From an uncultured Faecalibacterium sp. (GTDB lineage Bacteria > Bacillota > Clostridia > Oscillospirales > Ruminococcaceae): a stretch of DNA of 38,526 nucleotides. The stretch spans positions 1 to 38,526 of the forward strand of contig URVW01000016.1 in the NCBI GenBank assembly GCA_900551435.1, written 5' to 3'. Under the pieces are notes generated by a model that was not told the origin of the DNA, made no database searches, and saw only the letters and a program-made list of their open reading frames with translations. The translations under genes were made by a program, and so were the position numbers. Positions 23,308 through 31,378 of this stretch are shown here, piece after piece. Numbering within the stretch: position 1 is the first letter of the stretch; each line of letters opens with the position of its first letter.

Positions 23308-23481
23308 GTAAAACTGCGTGAAAGGCCATGATATAAGGTCGATCCTGCGGTAATACACCGTAGCGGTCGAGAATCGGCGTAAACACATGGCAGTTTGTGT
23401 TGAGTTCAAGAATTGTGCAAATTCCGATTTGTTGAGCCGAGTATGCCATACTCCCCAGCGAAAAACCACCCAGATAAGCAA
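23308..23481. other. Intergenic stretch without a recognised gene
   Basis: Between the repeat-protein promoter and the terminator of the next gene I see no convincing coding region. A 70-residue minus-strand frame (23237-23449) has no ribosome binding site and runs through the promoter. A short inverted repeat CGGT/ACCG lies near 23350. Confidence 0.5.
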
Positions 23482-23523
23482 AAACCCCATGCCCAGCACC
23501 TTGACGGCGCGGGCATGGGGTTT
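23482..23523 (-). terminator. Terminator of the second secreted-protein gene
   Basis: A perfect 13-bp stem (23482-23494 with 23511-23523) is followed on the minus strand by a T run. It begins 39 bases after the stop codon. Confidence 0.92.
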
Positions 23524-23562
23524 GATGTTTCTTCGGCCCAGCCGGGTATTCGTATGGAACCC

Positions 23563-24504
23563 TTAGCTGATGACGATGGTTCGGCTGATCTTCTCGCAGG
23601 AATAGTTTCCGCCCACGGTGACCGTCTGGACATACTCACCCGGCTGGGTGGGCACGGCATCGGTCGAGCCGCAGAACAGGCCCTTCTTTTTATAGGTGTA
23701 GGTGACCTTTGCCTCCGGCATCGGCTGACCGTCCACTTCGACCACGGCGGAGAAGTTGTAATTCGGGACCTCTGCGGCCGGGATGGCGGCGGGGATCTCC
23801 TGCGCCCAGTAGGAACGGACGCCTTCGCTCTTAGGCTTGATGCGGAACATCGCGACACCGGCGGTGTTCATATCGCCGGATTCCAGCGCGATCGCGCCCG
23901 CGATATAGTTGCCGGACTCGGTGGGCTGTTCATCCACATAGATGCGGCTGAACGTTCCCTCCGGCAGATATTTGCGGATCAGGTCCAGCGCCAGCTTCAA
24001 GCCGGTGGAGACATCCTTGATGGTGGGCACATAGAACTGCAGGGTGTCCATCACCGAGACGACTTCATCCGCCACACGGAGCAGCACGCTGACGTCGTTG
24101 CCGTCGATCAGCTGCTTCAGGTACTGATACACATTGAATTCCTCGGCCTGATCCGGCGTTGCGGACATCTTTTTGGGCAGCGGGATCATCTTGAGCAGGG
24201 TGCGGATCTTATCCGAAAGCACGAGGTTCACATAGCCCTTTGCCTCGCCTTTCGTTCCGATCACGACGCCCAGATACTGGACGTCTGCGGGCGTCGTCTG
24301 GACGCTCAGCGTAAAGGGCGAACCATAGACCAGATCGCCCGATGCGGTCATTCGAATCGATACAACGTCATTTGTCTGTTCGACGTTTGCGCTTGTTCCG
24401 GCGGTCAGTTCTGCGCCGGCCGATGCTGCAAACGCCGGAGTAACGGCCACGCTCAGCGTCAGAACGACGGCGAGCAGCAGCGAGATCATCCTTTTGGTCC
24501 TCAT
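23563..24504 (-). CDS. Secreted protein of unknown function
   Basis: The 313-residue protein has a clear signal peptide, M-R-T-K-R-M-I-S-L-L-L-A-V-V-L-T-L followed by T-P-A-F-A before A-S-A. The mature protein starts with a strand-rich region (residues 35-90, with S-P-F-T-L-S-V-Q-T-T-P-A-D-V), then a mainly helical middle (about 90-190) and a C-terminal Ig-like segment (about 230-313) with V-E-V-D-G-Q-P-M-P-E-A-K-V-T-Y-T-Y and two Cys (C-G-S and Y-S-C). No anchor or catalytic motif is recognised. The ATG at 24504 is chosen because AGGAGG lies 8 bases upstream. It has its own promoter and terminator and is followed by the secreted repeat protein, so the two may belong to one surface-associated module. 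Confidence 0.82.
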   Translation of the reverse strand: MRTKRMISLLLAVVLTLSVAVTPAFAASAGAELTAGTSANVEQTNDVVSIRMTASGDLVYGSPFTLSVQTTPADVQYLGVVIGTKGEAKGYVNLVLSDKIRTLLKMIPLPKKMSATPDQAEEFNVYQYLKQLIDGNDVSVLLRVADEVVSVMDTLQFYVPTIKDVSTGLKLALDLIRKYLPEGTFSRIYVDEQPTESGNYIAGAIALESGDMNTAGVAMFRIKPKSEGVRSYWAQEIPAAIPAAEVPNYNFSAVVEVDGQPMPEAKVTYTYKKKGLFCGSTDAVPTQPGEYVQTVTVGGNYSCEKISRTIVIS

Positions 24505-24593
24505 TCTGACAAACCTCCTGTTTGCATTCATTCTCATAGAACAGCGGCGCACCGCCGCCGTCAGCCCTGCATCTTTCCGCTGGGCTTAGCCTA

Positions 24594-24622
24594 ATTTTAC
24601 CGCATTCCGCCCTTTTGGTCAA
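24594..24622 (-). promoter_or_regulatory. Promoter of the second secreted-protein gene
   Basis: On the minus strand TTGACC (24617-24622) and TAAAAT (24594-24599) are 17 bases apart, about 90 bases before the ATG. Confidence 0.8.
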
Positions 24623-24655
24623 TAACGGGATTCAAGTAATTCAAAATTTTTAGTT

Positions 24656-24690
24656 AAAAAAGAAACTGTGCGGGTGCACAGCTTCTTTTT
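24656..24690 (-). terminator. Terminator of cysS
   Basis: A long A/T-flanked hairpin (stem about 24657-24671 with 24676-24690, one mismatch) is followed on the minus strand by T residues. It begins 9 bases after the cysS stop. Confidence 0.9.
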
Positions 24691-24698
24691 GGGGTTGC

Positions 24699-26096
24699 TT
24701 ACAGCTTGCTCAGCTGGGGACCCTGCGCGGTATCCTTGACCGCCCAGCCCATCTCGGTCAGCTGGGCACGGATGGCGTCAGCGGTGGCCCAGTCCTTGGC
24801 CTTCTTGGCGGCAGCGCGCTTCTCGACCAGTTCGGTGACCTCTGCGGGGACCTCGTCCTTCTTGCGGTTGTACATCAGGCCCAGCACACCGGTGATCTCG
24901 TCGAACGCCTTGGCGGCAGCTTCCAGCGCTTCCTTGCTGGAAACGGCGGACAGCGTGTTGATCTCCTTGACCAGATCGAACACCGCAGCCAGCGCGTCGG
25001 GGGTGTTCAGGTCGTCGTCCATCGCCTTGCAGAACTTGGTGCGGGCTTCGTCGGCCTTGGCCTTCAGCGTCTCGTCCGTGCCGAACTCGCTCTTGCTCAA
25101 GGCAAAGTCGAGGTTCTCACGGCAGGTGTACAGGCGCTCCAAGCTGTTCTTGCAGCTCTCGATGAGGTCCACCGTGTAGTTCAGCGGCATCCGGTAGCCG
25201 GCAGTCAGCATGAAGTAGCGGATCGGCTCATAGCCATAGAGGTTGGCCACATCGCGGACCGTGAAGAAGTTGTGCAGACTCTTGGACATCTTCTGGTTAT
25301 CCACATTGATGAAGCCATTGTGCATCCAGTAGCGGGCGAACTCGCAGCCGTTGGCGCACTCGCTCTGGGCGATCTCATTCTCGTGGTGGGGGAAGATCAG
25401 GTCCTGACCGCCACAGTGCAGGTCGATGGTCTTGCCCAGATGGGTGCGGCTCATAGCGCTGCACTCGATGTGCCAGCCCGGACGGCCCATGCCGTAGGGA
25501 CTTTCCCAAGCGGGTTCCCCCGGCTTTGCAGCCTTCCAGACAGCGAAGTCGGCGGGGTCTTCCTTCAGGTCGTCCTCCATCTGGCTGCGCAGCTCGCGGT
25601 TGCCGCTCTCGAGGTCATCCAGCTTGAGGTGGCTCAGCTTGCCGTACTCGGGGTCGCTCTTGACGCGGAAGTAAACGTCACCGTTCTTGGCGACGTAGGC
25701 ATGGCCGGAGTCGATCAGGTCCTTTACGATGTCGAGGATCTGCTGGATGTGCTCGGTGGCGCGGGGCTGGACGGTGGGCTTCTTGCAGTTCAGACCGGCG
25801 GCATCCTTGAGGTACTCGGCCTCGAAGCGCTGGGCGACTTCCTTCATAGAAGTGCCCTCTTCCTTGCCCTTGTTGATGAGCTTATCGTCGATGTCGGTGA
25901 TGTTGGAAACGTAAATGACCTTATTGCCGCGGTATTCCAGATATCGGCGCAGGGTGTCGAACACGATCAGCGGGCGGGCATTGCCGATGTGGATATAGTT
26001 GTAAACGGTCGGGCCGCAGACGTAGATGCGGTATTCGCCGGGGACCTGCGGGACGAATTCTTCTTTCTGACGGGTCAGCGTGTTAAAAATCTGCAT
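24699..26096 (-). CDS. cysS: Cysteinyl-tRNA synthetase
   Basis: This 465-residue class I aminoacyl-tRNA synthetase charges tRNA-Cys in the cytoplasm. The zinc ligands are visible (Cys27 in C-G-P-T-V-Y, Cys212 in W-H-I-E-C-S, His237 and Glu241 in F-P-H-H-E-N-E). H-I-G-N at 36-39 and K-M-S-K-S at 269-273 bind ATP. The C-terminal anticodon-binding region is complete. The ATG at 26096 is chosen because AAGGAGAG lies upstream; a longer frame of 51 extra residues runs through the T-box leader and is not real. The gene is monocistronic, preceded by a T-box leader and followed by a terminator, so expression should rise when uncharged tRNA-Cys accumulates. Confidence 0.97.
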   Translation of the reverse strand: MQIFNTLTRQKEEFVPQVPGEYRIYVCGPTVYNYIHIGNARPLIVFDTLRRYLEYRGNKVIYVSNITDIDDKLINKGKEEGTSMKEVAQRFEAEYLKDAAGLNCKKPTVQPRATEHIQQILDIVKDLIDSGHAYVAKNGDVYFRVKSDPEYGKLSHLKLDDLESGNRELRSQMEDDLKEDPADFAVWKAAKPGEPAWESPYGMGRPGWHIECSAMSRTHLGKTIDLHCGGQDLIFPHHENEIAQSECANGCEFARYWMHNGFINVDNQKMSKSLHNFFTVRDVANLYGYEPIRYFMLTAGYRMPLNYTVDLIESCKNSLERLYTCRENLDFALSKSEFGTDETLKAKADEARTKFCKAMDDDLNTPDALAAVFDLVKEINTLSAVSSKEALEAAAKAFDEITGVLGLMYNRKKDEVPAEVTELVEKRAAAKKAKDWATADAIRAQLTEMGWAVKDTAQGPQLSKL

Positions 26097-26112
26097 GGTA
26101 TTCTCTCCTTCA

Positions 26113-26375
26113 AAAACAAAAAAGCCCTCATCGCCGTACCATCTGTACAGCAACGAAGGCGGTTTTCCTGTAAAATCGCGGTTCCACTTCGGTTTATCGC
26201 TCAAGGCCGGTAACGGCGGCAGCCGCACTGTGATACTGCTCGTTCCCACAGTGTGCTCTCTGAGCGCACTTCACGCTTGTTTCTGCAAAAGGGCTTCCAG
26301 CCAGCGGCCCCTTCTCTCTGTGCAGACCCTTCCGGCGCTACTCTGCTCAGGTCAACGCATTTGTTCTGATATCAA
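26113..26375 (-). ncRNA. T-box riboswitch (tRNA-Cys) in the cysS leader
   Basis: The minus-strand leader has the T-box core GTGGAACCGCG at 26177-26187. Downstream is a 16-bp terminator hairpin with several G-U pairs (26124-26139 with 26145-26160) followed by a run of T (26113-26123). A Stem I-like region upstream contains GTGAAGTGC, and TGC at 26266-26268 is the likely specifier codon for Cys, agreeing with the downstream gene. Binding of uncharged tRNA-Cys should stabilise the antiterminator and allow cysS transcription. Confidence 0.92.
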
Positions 26376-26379
26376 ATTT

Positions 26380-26408
26380 ATTATAGCGGCCCGCCGGGGG
26401 GAAGTCAA
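26380..26408 (-). promoter_or_regulatory. Promoter of the cysS T-box transcript
   Basis: On the minus strand TTGACT (26403-26408) and a perfect TATAAT (26380-26385) are 17 bases apart. The -35 stands 5 bases from the -35 of the divergent GNAT promoter. Confidence 0.9.
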
Positions 26409-26413
26409 GCGAT

Positions 26414-26442
26414 TTGACGCCATTCTTCCGTCGTGCTACACT
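26414..26442 (+). promoter_or_regulatory. Promoter of the GNAT gene
   Basis: TTGACG (26414-26419) and TACACT (26437-26442) are 17 bases apart, about 30 bases before the ATG. Confidence 0.82.
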
Positions 26443-26471
26443 GGATAAAAAATGAACCGGAGGCTCTTACC

Positions 26472-26939
26472 ATGCAGCTTTTGACCGAACGCCTGTTTCT
26501 CATCCCCCTGCAGCCGGACGGAATGCGCACTCTCATCGCACGCACCACCGACCCGGAACTGATCGACGCCTACAACGAGATGCTCACGCTTTCTCTTCAG
26601 CACCCGGAGCACTGGCTCTGGTACACCGCATGGGGAATGTATCAGAATGATTCCGGCGACTTCGTGGGCGACCTCTGCTTCAAAGGGCTGCCCGAGAACG
26701 GACAGCCGGAGATCGGCTACGGCGTCCTGAAGGAATGCGAGGGGCAGGGCTATGCCACCGAAGCCGTCCGCGCCGCCTGTCGCTGGGCGTTCTCTCAGCC
26801 GGGAGTCCATGCCGTCGAAGCCGAAACGGACCCCGGCAACGCCGCATCTCAGGCAGTCCTGCACAAGGTCGGTTTCGTCCCCGCCGGGACGATGGGCAAG
26901 GAAGGGCCGCGGTTCATCCTGCGCACCTTCCCGGCGTGA
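26472..26939 (+). CDS. GNAT-family N-acetyltransferase (RimJ/RimL type)
   Basis: The 155-residue protein starts M-Q-L-L-T-E-R-L-F-L-I-P-L, the usual opening of the RimJ/RimL-like acetyltransferase branch. E-I-G-Y-G-V near residue 78 and E-C-E-G-Q-G-Y-A-T-E-A-V form the acetyl-CoA-binding region, followed by N-A-A-S-Q-A-V-L-H-K-V-G-F, the family's C-terminal signature. The ATG at 26472 is preferred because GGAGG lies upstream; a longer frame 13 codons earlier overlaps the -10. The acceptor substrate (protein N-terminus, amino acid or small molecule) is unknown. No terminator is visible before the asnA promoter. Confidence 0.88.
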   Translation: MQLLTERLFLIPLQPDGMRTLIARTTDPELIDAYNEMLTLSLQHPEHWLWYTAWGMYQNDSGDFVGDLCFKGLPENGQPEIGYGVLKECEGQGYATEAVRAACRWAFSQPGVHAVEAETDPGNAASQAVLHKVGFVPAGTMGKEGPRFILRTFPA

Positions 26940-26963
26940 CCACGGCTTTTTCGGGCATTCCTC

Positions 26964-26992
26964 TTTACATCTCCCCCAAGTTGTGCCATAAT
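26964..26992 (+). promoter_or_regulatory. Promoter and leader hairpin of asnA
   Basis: TTTACA (26964-26969) and CATAAT (26987-26992) are 17 bases apart. The leader holds a two-part inverted repeat, GCGCCC (27010-27015) with GGGCGC (27040-27045) enclosing GTGC/GCAC, just before the ribosome binding site. Confidence 0.75.
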
Positions 26993-27065
26993 TTAGGGTA
27001 TTAAAGGGAGCGCCCATGGTGCGGCGATTCGGCGGCACGGGGCGCAAAGAGAGGGGTATACTGCC

Positions 27066-28079
27066 ATGAGTAAAATCACGATCCCGGCAAACTACACGCC
27101 CGCGCTGAACCTGTACGACACCCAGCGCGCCATCGGCACGGTCAAGCGTCTGTTCGCAGACACCCTGTGCGCCACACTGAACCTGTACCGCGTGTCGGCT
27201 CCGCTGTTTCTGGAAGCGTCCACCGGCCTGAACGACGACCTGAACGGCGTCGAGCGGAAGGTCACCTTTGACATCAAGGACAGCGGCACGGAGGCACAGG
27301 TGGTCCAGTCTCTGGCCAAGTGGAAGCGCAAGGCCCTGAAGGACTACGGCTTCCGGGTCGGCAAGGGCCTGTACTGCGACATGAACGCCATCCGCCGCGA
27401 CGAAGAGCTGGACAACCTCCACTCCGTCTATGTGGACCAGTGGGACTGGGAGAAGGTCATCCGCGAGGAGGACCGCAACGAAGCCTATCTGAAGAACGTC
27501 GTGCGGTCCATCGTGTCGGCGGTCTGCGCCACCGAGATGAACCTGCACGCCATGTTCCCCCAGCTGCAGGATCTGCCGCTCCACACCCCCAACGTGACCT
27601 TCATCACCACGCAGGAGCTGGAGGACAAGTATCCGGACCTGACCCCGAAAGAGCGCGAGAACGCCTTCGTCAAGGAGAACGGCACGACCTTCCTCATGAA
27701 GATCGGCGCACCGCTGAAGAGCGGCAAGCCCCACGACGGCCGCGCCCCGGACTACGACGACTGGGACCTGAACGGCGATCTGCTGTTCTGGAACGAGCCG
27801 CTTCAGTGCAGCTATGAGCTGAGCAGCATGGGCATCCGCGTCAGCCCTGAGAGCATGGACAAGCAGCTGACCATGGCCGGCTGCGACGACCGCCGCACCC
27901 TGCCGTTCCACAAGGCCGTTCTCGCGGGCGAGCTGCCGTACACCATCGGCGGCGGTATCGGCCAGAGCCGCCTGTGCATGCTGCTGCTGGGCAGCGTCCA
28001 CATCGGCGAAGTTCAGGCCAGCGTCTGGGACGAAGCCACCCGCGAAGCCTGTGCAAAGGCTGGCATCCCGCTGCTGTAA
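27066..28079 (+). CDS. asnA: Aspartate--ammonia ligase (asparagine synthetase A)
   Basis: The 337-residue enzyme makes asparagine from aspartate and free ammonia with ATP in the cytoplasm; it is related to class II aminoacyl-tRNA synthetases. Characteristic segments are V-S-A-P-L-F-L near residue 45, G-L-N-D-D-L-N-G-V-E-R-K-V-T-F, D-M-N-A-I-R-R-D-E, the S-V-Y-V-D-Q-W-D-W-E block, and the C-terminal G-G-G-I-G-Q-S-R-L-C-M-L-L-L that forms motif 3. Length is normal for the family. Near-identical opening and end blocks make the call secure. It is alone between its promoter and a strong terminator. Confidence 0.97.
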   Translation: MSKITIPANYTPALNLYDTQRAIGTVKRLFADTLCATLNLYRVSAPLFLEASTGLNDDLNGVERKVTFDIKDSGTEAQVVQSLAKWKRKALKDYGFRVGKGLYCDMNAIRRDEELDNLHSVYVDQWDWEKVIREEDRNEAYLKNVVRSIVSAVCATEMNLHAMFPQLQDLPLHTPNVTFITTQELEDKYPDLTPKERENAFVKENGTTFLMKIGAPLKSGKPHDGRAPDYDDWDLNGDLLFWNEPLQCSYELSSMGIRVSPESMDKQLTMAGCDDRRTLPFHKAVLAGELPYTIGGGIGQSRLCMLLLGSVHIGEVQASVWDEATREACAKAGIPLL

Positions 28080-28088
28080 TCGTATCAC

Positions 28089-28132
28089 AAAAAAGGAAGT
28101 CCCCTGCCAGCGGCAGAGGGCTTCCTTTTTTT
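28089..28132 (+). terminator. Bidirectional terminator between asnA and the membrane-protein gene
   Basis: A 20-bp stem with one mismatch (28089-28108 with 28112-28131) is followed by T. The stop codon of the convergent membrane-protein gene touches the right arm. Confidence 0.93.
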
Positions 28133-28790
28133 AACGTCGTTTTTTGAAATTGCCGCCCAGAAACCAGACCAGCCACGCATAGAACAGGTTCATGCCAAGG
28201 ATGCCGACGCACCACAGCACCGACTGTTCCACGGTCTGTTCGTAGACCATCAGGAAAGGATACGGTCCCGCCCACAGCCGCTGGACATTCGCCCAGAGCG
28301 CAATGGCCCCATAGACTGCCGTGGGGACCAGCGCCAGCGGGATATTCCGGGCCGACAGGCGCGGTTCCCGCTCCAGAAAGACGAACGAGATGAACACGCA
28401 CAGCGGGTTGATGAGATGATGATAGAGCATCGAGCTTTCGGTCAGCAGGAAGAACACGCCGCCCTGATCAGGGTAATAGGGGGCCAGCACGAACACGACG
28501 GTCAGGAAAGTCATGGTCAGGCAGCACGCGGCCAGAAACTTCAGCCGCTTCACCCAGCGGGGCAGCTCCCGCCCGGTGAACAGCGCCCAGACCTGACACA
28601 CCGCCACCAACAGGCAGACCGCCGCCGAGAACAGGTTGGAATTTTCGGTGTAGAAGGTCAGCGTCTGCTCCCCGACGGCCTCCCAGCTCATCCGGATGGC
28701 GATGGGTTCCACCCGCACGACGATCAGGTTCAGGATGATGGAAAGGACCCTGCGCACCCGATCCCAAAATGCGTTTTTCTTCAAGATCAT
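28131..28790 (-). CDS. Six-helix membrane protein, Pr6Pr-like, unknown function
   Basis: The roughly 219-residue protein has about six hydrophobic helices. Y-T-E-N-S-N-L-F-S-A before the second helix, L-T-M-T-F-L-T-V-V-F-V-L-A-P and L-Y-H-H-L-I-N-P-L resemble the conserved spots of the Pr6Pr-type integral membrane family; this is recognition from memory, not a search. It ends in a basic tail K-K-R-R. The start is uncertain: AAGGAG stands only 1 base before the ATG at 28790, while a TTG at 28784 has a 7-base gap and may be the true start. It follows pgsA, with a terminator hairpin between them. No enzymatic motif is visible. Confidence 0.7.
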   Translation of the reverse strand: MILKKNAFWDRVRRVLSIILNLIVVRVEPIAIRMSWEAVGEQTLTFYTENSNLFSAAVCLLVAVCQVWALFTGRELPRWVKRLKFLAACCLTMTFLTVVFVLAPYYPDQGGVFFLLTESSMLYHHLINPLCVFISFVFLEREPRLSARNIPLALVPTAVYGAIALWANVQRLWAGPYPFLMVYEQTVEQSVLWCVGILGMNLFYAWLVWFLGGNFKKRR

Positions 28791-28802
28791 TCTCCTTAAA
28801 AC

Positions 28803-28833
28803 CAAAAGAAACGGGCGTTTTTCCGCCCGTTTC
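28803..28833 (-). terminator. Terminator after pgsA
   Basis: A perfect 10-bp stem (28808-28817 with 28824-28833) is followed on the minus strand by TTTTGG. It begins 9 bases after the pgsA stop and marks the end of the rimO-pgsA unit. Confidence 0.85.
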
Positions 28834-28841
28834 CGGAAGAT

Positions 28842-29432
28842 TTACTTTGCCGTGTTGATGAAGCTGCGGTTATCCCACAGATACTTGATGCCGGAGATAG
28901 CGGTAACCGCCGCGACCAGCCAGCACAGCCAGTAGGAGATGAGCCAGACATCCAGATTGCCGACCACAGTGTTGCCGTAAGTCAGCGAGATGCCGAAGAA
29001 GTAGAAGATGATGGTCAGCATCTGCAGCACGGTCTTGACCTTGCCCCACATGTTGGCGGCGATGACCTTGCCATCCTTTGCGCCCGCTGCGACCATCCGC
29101 AGACCGGACACCGCGAACTCACGGGCCAGAATGATGCACAGCACCACGGGGCTGCACACGCCGTCCCGCATCATGTAAATGAACGCCACTGTCGTGAGCA
29201 GCTTATCGGCCAGCGGGTCGGCAAACTTGCCGAAGTCGGTGACCATGTTCCATTTGCGGGCCAGATGGCCGTCCAGAAAGTCGGTGAAGCTGGCCACCGC
29301 GAAGATGATGCCCGCCACCAGATACCACGTCGGGTTGAACATCTCGTTGTCGAACTGGGTCAGCGAGACGAAGATCATGAACACCGGCACGAGGATGATG
29401 CGGGTCAGTGTCAGTTTATTGGGCAGATTCAT
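28842..29432 (-). CDS. pgsA: CDP-diacylglycerol--glycerol-3-phosphate 3-phosphatidyltransferase
   Basis: The 196-residue membrane protein carries the CDP-alcohol phosphotransferase signature exactly: D51-x2-D54-G55-x2-A58-R59-x8-G68-x3-D72-x3-D76, with about five hydrophobic helices. It makes phosphatidylglycerophosphate, the precursor of phosphatidylglycerol. M-N-L-P-N-K-L-T-L-T-R is the standard PgsA opening, so the ATG at 29432, two codons inside the longest frame, is chosen; GGAGG lies 9 bases upstream. It follows rimO by 20 bases, in a recA-recX-rimO-pgsA neighbourhood that is common in Clostridia in various orders. Confidence 0.95.
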   Translation of the reverse strand: MNLPNKLTLTRIILVPVFMIFVSLTQFDNEMFNPTWYLVAGIIFAVASFTDFLDGHLARKWNMVTDFGKFADPLADKLLTTVAFIYMMRDGVCSPVVLCIILAREFAVSGLRMVAAGAKDGKVIAANMWGKVKTVLQMLTIIFYFFGISLTYGNTVVGNLDVWLISYWLCWLVAAVTAISGIKYLWDNRSFINTAK

Positions 29433-29452
29433 ACTCAAAACCCTCCAATTCG

Positions 29453-30778
29453 TTATTTTGCAACAGTACCATACAGATCGTAAAGGTCGCTGTCGTCCAC
29501 CAGAATGTCATAGAACTCGCCCGGATAGAGCGGCTCTTCGCTGGAAACGCAGACGTTGCCGTCCACCTCGGGGGCATCGCCCGCCGTGCGGCAGAGATAC
29601 AGGCCGCTCTCGTCGTCGCTGCCGTCGCAGATGACGCGGACGGTCTGGCCGACCTTTGCCGCCTGTTTCTGGGCCATGATGCCGGTCTGGATCTGCATGA
29701 CCAGCTCAGCGCGCTTATCCTTGACTTCCTGCTCGATCTGGCCGTCCATCTTGGCGGCCACGGTGTTCTCCTCTGCCGAGTAGGCAAAGCAGCCCAGACG
29801 GTCGAACTGCACTTCCTTGACGAAGTTGCACAGATCCTCGAACTGCTCTTCCGTCTCACCGGGGAAACCTGCGATCAGGGTGGTGCGCAGGGTGATGCCG
29901 GGGATGTCGCGGCGCAGCTTGCCGATGACGTCCAGCAGCTCGGCGCGGTTGGAGCGGCGGTTCATATTTTTCAGGATGACGTCATTGCAATGCTGGATGG
30001 GCAGGTCGAGATAGGGCACGACCTTTTCGTTCCGCTTCATCGCAGCAATGAACTCGTCGGTGATGCGCTCGGGGTAAGCGTACATGATACGGATCCACTC
30101 GATGCCCTGCACCTTGTTCAGCTTATCCAGCAGCTCGCAGATGCTGCCGGGTTTGCCCCAGTCCTCACCGTAGGCCGTGGGGTCCTGCGCCACGATAATG
30201 AGTTCCTTGACGCCCTCGCCGGCCAGCCAGCGGGCTTCGGCCACACAGTCGGCCATGTCACGGCTGCGTAGCGGGCCGCGGATGGCGGGGATGGCGCAGT
30301 AGTGGCAGCGGTTGTTGCAGCCCTCGGCGATCTTTAAGTACGCATAGTGGGCGGGCGTGCCGATGACGCGCTTGCCGCCCAGCGGAAAATCCTTCTTCAG
30401 GCCGTAGCTCTCCAGATGGTCCTCGCCGTTGAACAGGCGGGCCACGATGGAGTCGATGGCCTTGTTGGACGCACAGCCGACCACAGCATCCACTTCGGGG
30501 ATCTCTTCCTCGATCTGGCTGCGGTAGCGTTCGGCCAAGCAGCCGGTGACGACGACCTTGAGGTTCGGGTTCGCCTGTTTGTAGGAACACGCTTCAAGGA
30601 TGTTCTCGATGGCTTCGGTCTTGGCGCTCTCGATGAAGCCGCAGGTGTTGACCAGAATGACATCTGCTTCGCCCAGCTCGGCCACCGTCTCGTGGCCCGC
30701 CGACAGCAGGATGTGGACCATGCCGTCCAGATCGACCTGATTCTTCGGGCAGCCAAGGGAAATACATGCAATTTTCAT
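29453..30778 (-). CDS. rimO: Ribosomal protein S12 methylthiotransferase RimO
   Basis: The 441-residue radical SAM enzyme adds a methylthio group to an Asp of ribosomal protein S12. The N-terminal UPF0004 domain holds cluster ligands Cys10, Cys46 and Cys80; the radical SAM motif C-N-N-R-C-H-Y-C is at 154-161; and a TRAM domain closes the protein. The opening S-L-G-C-P-K-N-x-V-D and D-A-V-V-G-C segments separate RimO from MiaB. The ATG has only a weak AAGAGAG ribosome binding site. It is preceded by an 84-base spacer from recX and followed closely by pgsA. Confidence 0.95.
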   Translation of the reverse strand: MKIACISLGCPKNQVDLDGMVHILLSAGHETVAELGEADVILVNTCGFIESAKTEAIENILEACSYKQANPNLKVVVTGCLAERYRSQIEEEIPEVDAVVGCASNKAIDSIVARLFNGEDHLESYGLKKDFPLGGKRVIGTPAHYAYLKIAEGCNNRCHYCAIPAIRGPLRSRDMADCVAEARWLAGEGVKELIIVAQDPTAYGEDWGKPGSICELLDKLNKVQGIEWIRIMYAYPERITDEFIAAMKRNEKVVPYLDLPIQHCNDVILKNMNRRSNRAELLDVIGKLRRDIPGITLRTTLIAGFPGETEEQFEDLCNFVKEVQFDRLGCFAYSAEENTVAAKMDGQIEQEVKDKRAELVMQIQTGIMAQKQAAKVGQTVRVICDGSDDESGLYLCRTAGDAPEVDGNVCVSSEEPLYPGEFYDILVDDSDLYDLYGTVAK

Positions 30779-30862
30779 ACGGGGATGTTACTCTCTTTCT
30801 TTTCAGGGGTAATTTAACGATTTGATAGCGGCAGAGCAGCTGTGAGCTTTCTCCCCGCCGCC

Positions 30863-31378
30863 CTACTCTGTCTCTTCCACTCGCGTGATGGCTTCTTTGA
30901 TGACCGGGTAGGAAAAGCCCCGGCGCATCAGAGCAGCCACCACGAGGTCGCGGCGTCCGGCTTCCAGCTTTTTGCGGTATCGGCTGGACACCAGCGCTTC
31001 GGCGGCTTCCAGTTCCGGGTCCCCGCCCGCTTCGTCGGGCGCGTAGACCGTTTCCAGCGCCTGTTCGATCTGCTGGGCGCTCAAGCCCTTCTGCCGGAGG
31101 TTCTGGGCAGCTGCGCGGCGGCTTTTTTTCGCCGCCAGCAGTCCATGGGCGCGGGCTTCCGCATAGCGCTCGTCGTCCACATAGCTGCGCTCGACCATCT
31201 CCGCCACCACAGCCGCCGAGGTCTGCTCCGCGAAGCGGCGGTTCAGCCGCTCGTACAGGACGCCGGAGGACAGTTCCTGCCCTGCCAGAAGCTCCATTGC
31301 GCGGGCGCGGGCCTTGGCCGCATCGGTCGATTTTTCTTCTTCCGCCAGCGGGCGGCGGTTCGTGCGGGTAAATGACAT
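30863..31378 (-). CDS. recX: Regulatory protein RecX
   Basis: The 171-residue helical protein has the RecX three-helix-repeat pattern: A-R-A-R-A-M-E-L-L-A-G-Q-E-L-S and Y-E-R-L-N-R-R-F in the first repeat, Y-V-D-D-E-R-Y-A-E-A-R-A with R-R-A-A-A-Q-N-L-R-Q-K-G-L in the second, and A-A-L-M-R-R-G-F-S-Y-P-V-I-K-E-A-I at the end. RecX binds RecA filaments and limits their activity. Its ATG follows the recA stop codon immediately (TAAATG), so translation is coupled and stoichiometry is probably set by recA. The N-terminus is basic. Confidence 0.92.
   Translation of the reverse strand: MSFTRTNRRPLAEEEKSTDAAKARARAMELLAGQELSSGVLYERLNRRFAEQTSAAVVAEMVERSYVDDERYAEARAHGLLAAKKSRRAAAQNLRQKGLSAQQIEQALETVYAPDEAGGDPELEAAEALVSSRYRKKLEAGRRDLVVAALMRRGFSYPVIKEAITRVEETE

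Noticed and set aside
23237..23449. 70-residue minus-strand frame upstream of the secreted repeat protein
   Set aside because: It crosses the clear -35/-10 elements and the G/C tract and has no ribosome binding site; it is best read as promoter DNA.
23224..23499. N-terminal extension of 92 residues on the secreted repeat protein
   Set aside because: It lies across the promoter and has no similarity to a signal peptide; the ATG at 23223 with GGAGG is the natural start.
26386..26402. G/C-rich run in the spacer of the cysS T-box promoter as a second phase-variable tract
   Set aside because: The longest run is only six bases and is interrupted from the rest of the GC-rich spacer; too short for frequent slippage, and cysS is a poor candidate for phase variation.
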